Positions 59,948-64,000 of a DNA stretch of 64,000 bases are shown here, piece after piece. Location of the stretch: assembly GCA_026315105.1 (NCBI GenBank), contig CM048744.1, forward strand, positions 974,590,221 to 974,654,220. Reading direction: 5' to 3'. Numbering within the stretch: position 1 is the first letter of the stretch; each line of letters begins with the position of its first letter. The notes under the pieces were generated by a model. That model saw only the letters and a list, made by a program, of their open reading frames with translations, was not told the origin of the DNA and made no database searches. The DNA comes from Locusta migratoria. Its lineage: Eukaryota > Arthropoda > Insecta > Orthoptera > Acrididae. The translations under genes and the position numbers were made by a program.

Positions 59948-60290
59948 TTAATGAAATAAATCGCAATTCGCGTCAGTTATGGTTTCACTGCACTAAGTTT
60001 AGATGAAATATCAAAGTGCGTAACAAATGGGCTGTGGTAATAGGGAAGAGACAGCGTGGCGAATGGAGATTTGGGTGTGGCGGGAGACGTGCAGGGAAGA
60101 GTCCTCTTGCAGTCCGACTGGTCACTGTGTCCTCGGTGGCGGAGTGGTCAACGCGTCTGCCTAGTAAGCAGGGGATCCCAGGTTCGAATCCCGGCCGGAC
60201 ACAAATTTCCATTCGCCGCACTTTGGTATTTCATCTAAACCTAGTACAGTGAAGCCATAACTGATCGCAAATTGCTATTTATTTCATTAA
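59948..60290. mobile_element. Foldback element carrying a tRNA-Thr-like sequence
   Basis: Left arm 59952-60020 (TGAAATAAATCGCAATTCGC...) and right arm 60210-60286 are inverted copies. TTAA lies at both ends (59948-59951 and 60287-60290) but could belong to the repeat. Further inverted sequence (GCGAATGGAGATTTGGGT / AAATTTCCATTCGC) continues into the tRNA-like module of the right arm. No protein-coding sequence. Confidence 0.85.
60127..60202 (+). tRNA. tRNA-Thr(AGT)-like sequence, probably a pseudogene
   Basis: 76 bases with acceptor GTGTCCT/CGGACAC (6 of 7 paired), A box TGGCGGAGTGG, anticodon arm CTGC-CTAGTAA-GCAG giving anticodon AGT (Thr), and T arm CCAGG-TTCGAAT-CCCGG with one mismatch. 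Being inside a repeat-type foldback, it is more likely a tRNA-derived module than a working gene, although an active tRNA gene cannot be excluded from sequence alone. Confidence 0.5.
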
Positions 60291-60821
60291 TGATAACCTA
60301 ATAGTTGGGTCCTATAGATTAAAGAAAAAAGAAACACATTTCACCATTGTGGTATCACCATGGTGCCTCCATCTTAGTAAACGCCATGTAAACCTCAAGT
60401 GAAGAGGTGAGAGAGCAAAATATCGTACTGTATCGCACACAAATTACAACTGTAGCCAATATCTGAGTAAAATACGTTACCATGTTGTATATGATATCTC
60501 ACTGGATCCCCTAATTGTCTTGAGCAGTATAGTTCCAGAGACAGATTTGAAACACTGTAGGAGTTCTTTTGTGTGTCAAGTTGAAAGGGAAGAGCTAGAG
60601 GCTACAGGTAGCGGAGAGGGTAGGCCGGTAACGATTTCTGCGGAGGGACAAAGTGTGCAGACAAACGGCGGCGCCGTCAGCAGCAGCAGCGTGTGCTGGC
60701 CTCTCGCCAGCCCGCCTGATTGCTCTCCACCTGCTGGCTGCTGCTGATACGTCAGCGACTGCTGGGACACCAGCGCACGACCAGGGGCTTCACTGGCACA
60801 CGCGTCAGCTGTCTGTCTCCA
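60291..60821. other. No recognisable gene
   Basis: AT-rich then GC-rich (60590-60820, GCAGCAGCAG run at 60678). Open frames on both strands without a domain. Confidence 0.4.
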
Positions 60822-60850
60822 CTGGCCGCGCTGGAGTGGCCGAGCGTTCT
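60822..60850 (+). mobile_element. SINE family B, head half (interrupted)
   Basis: GGCCGCGCTGGAGTGGCCGAGCGTTCTAA is the first part of a SINE whose remainder lies at 62517-62690. The break falls after TAA, where the Harbinger element sits. Confidence 0.88.
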
Positions 60851-61055
60851 AAGGCTGCATCTACATTGAATCCGGAAATCGTCCGATCCGATCCTGTCCG
60901 GTAATGGGTGATCCGGCGCCATCAGGTGAGAGTACCTACACTTGGCCCGGGCCGATATTAACAATGGAAGAGATTACACTGACAGTGAGCGGTAACCCAG
61001 TGTACTGTAGACAGTCATCGGTGTCCGCACTGGACTCAGTTACCCTCTATAAAAT

Positions 61056-61190
61056 GTTCAAATGTTCGTAAATCTATCGGACCAAACTGCGTGGTCATCA
61101 GTCCGTAGCTTACAAACTACTTAAACCTAGGTAAACTAACCTAAGGACAAACACACACACCCATCCCCCAGACTACTCCACCGCGGCAAA
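61056..61190 (-). mobile_element. tRNA-derived SINE, family B, internally deleted
   Basis: Tail AAAATGTTCAAATGTTCGTA, body GTGGTCATCAGTCCGTAGCT and CTAACCTAAGGACAAACAC, then a jump from CCCATCCCCCAG to ACTACTCCACCGCGGC that removes most of the tRNA-like head, including the B box. Confidence 0.85.
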
Positions 61191-61217
61191 AACTTTTCAA
61201 TTACAGGCTATCGGCGG

Positions 61218-61375
61218 CTAGAAGATGTGTGAACTGTGCCTTTGGAATCATGACTGCCAAGTGGCATTTACTGGGAAAATGTATTGAAACGGAACCTGGC
61301 AAAGCGGAGAGGACGTGAAATGTATCTGCTTACTGCACAACATAATTATTGCCGATCAAGGTGGTGACTACTTCA
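61218..61375 (+). pseudogene. Harbinger transposase C-terminal remnant
   Basis: The plus frame gives 'ARRCVNCAFGIMTAKWHLLG' followed, after a frameshift, by 'VKCICLLHNIIIADQGGDY'. This matches the end of DDE_Tnp_4 (PIF/Harbinger nuclease) proteins: the '(R)RxVENAFGxL..RW' helix with the catalytic Glu (here Val-Asn for Val-Glu) and the 'CVLHN' motif. The Glu-to-Asn change, the frameshift and the absence of the first two catalytic Asp show that it is dead. Confidence 0.75.
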
Positions 61376-61586
61376 GCTCTGAAACGTAGAAAAAGACTTG
61401 AGTGTATCACCACGTCAAGAAAGTGGTTTATCAAGAACGTTCAACAGACCGTCACAACAGGCTCAAATTATCAGAGATAAATTCAAGTCATACTTGAACA
61501 GGTTTGGCGCCGTTCCGTGGCAAAACGAACGTATCATGTAGTGTTCTTTTCTTTTTGACAGTTTGATTAAAAAATTATATGTTAAA

Positions 61587-62053
61587 TGTGGTGTCGCACA
61601 AGTACAAAGTGCGCGCCACCTACTTTCGCCGCGCGCCGCCATGCACGCACGGCGCGGCGTTCTCACGACGACAGCCACGAGCGCCCTCTGCTGCAACCCC
61701 GCTCGTGGCCACCACGGAAAGACACCGGACACTTGGGACTGAGTTAGCAACCAGTTAGGACCTTCGTAATCAGATAGGCACCAGTGAAGGCTTTGCTATC
61801 GTACAGGCACTAGGCAGGCCTCTAACAACTATGTATCAACATTCTGCAGTACTATGTAAAAGTTAAGTATTGTTACATTCTGTGCAATATATATCTCTTT
61901 CTAATTTACTCGAGTGTTTTTAGTTTCTGGCTGCTCCCCTCCGTACCTGCACCAGCGTGCTATCTATATTCCTGTGTCGGTCTCATCCACCCGGCCACCG
62001 ACACCTACGACGAGGCTGGGACACAAAAGCGGCGACGAAGTCGGGACACAAAA
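61587..62053 (+). mobile_element. Probable solo LTR
   Basis: Begins TGTGGTGTCGCAC, like the TGTGGTGTC-type LTR starts that I recall from grasshopper Gypsy elements, and is flanked by TTAAA (61582-61586 and 62054-62058), a 5-bp TSD. A GC-rich first third and a TATATATCTC string precede the 3' part. The 3' boundary is uncertain: it ends ACACAAAA rather than CA, and GGGACACAAAA occurs twice (62020 and 62043). No paired LTR or coding region. Confidence 0.5.
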
Positions 62054-62077
62054 TTAAACGTAATATGATTGAAATTA

Positions 62078-62222
62078 GTATTTTCTAGTAACATGTAGTG
62101 ATATGAAGGAAAGTATTGCAACATAATATCGATATTTACCTTTGATTGATATTTTCTAGTAACAAGTGGTGATATGAAAGAAAGTATTGCATCATAATTT
62201 CGATATTTACCTTTGACTGATA
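62078..62222. repeat. Tandem duplication of ~73 bp
   Basis: ATTTTCTAGTAACA(T/A)GT...GATATTTACCTTTGA occurs twice in succession with a few substitutions. Confidence 0.9.
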
Positions 62223-62516
62223 ATTGCTACCCAATAGATTGCCACAGTTCTCGCTTAATATCCTGGTTATGGTAGCCACAAGCGAGGCTCATTCCTCATA
62301 AATTCCTCGTCGCTCGGCCCGCTCACGGCGCTGCCAGACTGGAAAAAAACGCGTTTGGTCCGCCAATCCGTCAGTCCGGTGCCGGACGGCGTCGTCGCTT
62401 CTGCCTCCAGTGTAGGCGCGTTCATTACACAACTGGCGTTTGTTTTTTTCTCCGGCGTTAGCCGGCGTCGGATCGGATCGGAACGGACGACGTCCGGATG
62501 CAATGTAGGTGCAGCC

Positions 62517-62690
62517 TAAGGCGCCACGCTGCGGAGCGCGCGGTTGCTCGTCGTCCGAGGTTCGAGACCTCCCTGGGGAACGGGTGTTTGTTGTCCTTAG
62601 GTTAGTTTAACTTCAAGTATTCTGTAAGCCTAGGGACTAATAATCACAGAAGTCCCTTAGATTGACGAACAATTGAATTGACTCTCTCTC
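62517..62690 (+). mobile_element. SINE family B, remainder (interrupted)
   Basis: Continues TAAGGCGCCACGCTGCGGAG, B box GAGGTTCGAGACCTCC (one change), body CCTTAGGTTAGTTTAAC, CCTAGGGACTAATAATCACA, tail GACGAACAATTGAA. Together with 60822-60852 it makes one SINE. Confidence 0.9.
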
Positions 62691-62741
62691 CTCGCTGGCA
62701 GATTTTCAAACATCCCCGTCTAAGGCTCCTATAAACCCGAG

Positions 62742-63600
62742 CTGATTGATTGATTGATTGATTTTCTCAGGGAAGCCAAAACAGTCTTGGTCCAACCCGC
62801 CACTGCCCGCACCGAAACTAAGTTTATTGTGCGGTATCGCTCCCTATATATCTAGTAAAGCCAACCAATGCCCTTGAACAGTACAAGGAGTCCCTTTACC
62901 AGTTCTTTATTAGACACAATTTCTTCTGGTCTGGTTGTCCTAAATGTTCTGGGCCTTTTGCTCTCCAATGCAATGCATTCGAAGATTAGATGTGATGCAG
63001 TTTCATCACCGTCATCACAGATCCTATATTTAGGGTCCCCTTCTGTTATTCCCATTGTATGTAGGTGTTTTTTGAAATTCTCATGGCCTGTTAGCAATCC
63101 AACCATGACTCTAATCTCTCTCCTCTTCAGGTCCAGGATGTTTTTGTTGATATACTTTGCTCCAATATTCTACGTGCTGTCTTCTGAGCCAGTTACGTAG
63201 CTCCAATTTGATCATTGCCTTGGTGATTGTCAGAACAGGTTCCGATCCAATAAATGGAGTCTCTGCCTCCATCCTGGCTAATCTGTCGGCATGTTCGTTG
63301 CCACTGATCCCCGAGTGGCCACGGACCCACAATAGGTTTACTCTATTGCTTTCCCCTAGCTCCACCAGAACCCTGTAACATTCTACAACAATTTTATATC
63401 TTGTTGCAGGAGCTACCAGTGATCTCAGGGCTGCCTGAATAGATATAGATGCTACGGTCTTTGTAGCACCTACGCAAATTCTCCGCCACACACGCCCTGA
63501 TGGCAGTGATTTCGGCCTGGAATACTGAGGCCAGCTTTCCTAGAGAGATGACACCCTCCAGTCTTGGCTGCACCCCGTATACCCCGGTCCAACCCGAGGT
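62742..63600 (-). mobile_element. R1/I-like LINE 3' part with RNase H, second copy
   Basis: The plus strand begins with the complement of an (AATC)n tail (62742-62762). The minus frame 63111-63491 has 'VNLLWVRGHSGISGNEHADR' of RNase H and runs uninterrupted through 'VEYWSKVYQQKH', the point where the copy at 27829 is broken. 62852-63106 gives 'VGLLTGHENFKKHLHTMGIT', 'YRICDDGDETASHLIFEC' (first Cys of the knuckle lost) and the end. The upstream 'GKLASVFQAEI' segment (near 63510-63560) is frameshifted. The acidic 'YLDRQAAL' region is changed to 'SIQAALRS'. Not functional. Confidence 0.85.
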
Positions 63601-64000
63601 GAACTATGCGGCATTTTTTCCCCAAGCTGTAGGAGATACCACGTTCCGGACGAAGCTCACGCGTTACCTCGCGTTTCATTCAACTCGCTCACACTCGCAA
63701 ACTACTCACTGTATCGACGTGAAACTTTCATCAATGTGTTCCTTAAGAACTACACTACGTTTTCTTTTTACTTTTATTTATGGCAATATTTTATAAACAG
63801 CATATACTGATAGTTTGCGACAATGCACTTTCTGATGACGTTACGGAATTTTCGACATGCCAGGAACTTTTTTTCTGTTGAAGTTAGGTGAACACATTAA
63901 GCGAATGAAATGTTCAAAATACATCAAATTTTCATCCTCTCCAAACAGAAACTCCGTGAGAAACGTATAACTTGAGATAATATCAGTTAAATGTGACGCT
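63601..64000. other. No recognisable gene
   Basis: AT-rich right edge of the window with short frames only. Confidence 0.4.

Larger units (their letters stand above)
60853..62516 (+). mobile_element. PIF/Harbinger-type transposon, TAA target duplication
   Basis: Termini GGCTGCATCTACATTG and CAATGTAGGTGCAGCC are inverted, and the inverted repeat continues through ATCCGGA..TCGTCCG..CCGATCC (about 45 bp). TAA flanks both sides (60850-60852 and 62517-62519), the 3-bp TWA duplication expected of PIF/Harbinger. Contains a transposase C-terminal remnant (61218-61375), a family B SINE remnant (61056-61190), a probable LTR (61587-62053) and a 73-bp tandem duplication (62078-62222). 1664 bp with insertions. 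Confidence 0.85.

Overview
This 64-kb window looks like repeat-dominated, non-genic DNA from a large insect genome. The short interspersed elements, Tc1-like families and LINE tails fit an acridid grasshopper or locust (Schistocerca-like). That assignment rests on recognising the repeat families and was not checked by a search. There is no bacterial-style gene organisation, and I found no complete host gene. Almost every long reading frame belongs to a transposable element.

Layout. 0-13 kb: 3' end of a Jockey-type LINE, a Mutator-like transposase remnant beside a foldback element, RTE and Jockey-type LINE fragments, the first tRNA-derived SINEs, a Tc1-like remnant and a second LINE family split by a SINE. 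13-16 kb: two RTE copies in opposite orientation; the second lies between two direct copies of one dead DDE-transposase segment. 16-26 kb: a palindromic element with a tRNA-like module, a KRBA2/Ginger-like integrase C-terminus, a minisatellite of dyad-symmetric units, several CR1/L2-like LINE pieces and a short exon-like island. 26-32 kb: an RNase H-bearing LINE split by an RTE-like fragment, a 300-bp near-perfect hairpin, and a SINE-plus-flank block present twice. 32-41 kb: Tc1 and mariner relics, a foldback, an open CR1/L2-like LINE copy, and a Jockey-type LINE whose tail carries a Penelope-like element. 41-51 kb: a long hairpin broken by an RTE, two RTE-like remnants, an unclassified repeat family, and two Penelope-like (PLE) elements with GIY-YIG endonuclease sequence. 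51-64 kb: a Tc1-like transposon split by five later insertions, an inverted pair of nearly identical LINE copies, a second Tc1-like relic with a SINE inside, a tRNA-Thr-like foldback, and a PIF/Harbinger element inserted in a SINE and itself invaded by a SINE and an LTR-like block.

How the parts relate. Autonomous-type remnants are present for APE-type LINEs (Jockey, CR1/L2, RTE and R1/I-like groups), Penelope-like elements, Tc1/mariner, PIF/Harbinger and probably Mutator-like elements. The SINEs have RNA polymerase III promoter boxes, and many have target-site duplications (TSDs) of 8-14 bp, as expected for LINE-driven retroposition. Nesting gives a relative order: old DNA transposons first, then LINEs, with SINEs usually last. 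The less ordinary themes are tRNA-like modules inside the inverted arms of palindromic elements, hammerhead-ribozyme-like cores at PLE and foldback ends, and three LINE copies that share one 5' breakpoint.
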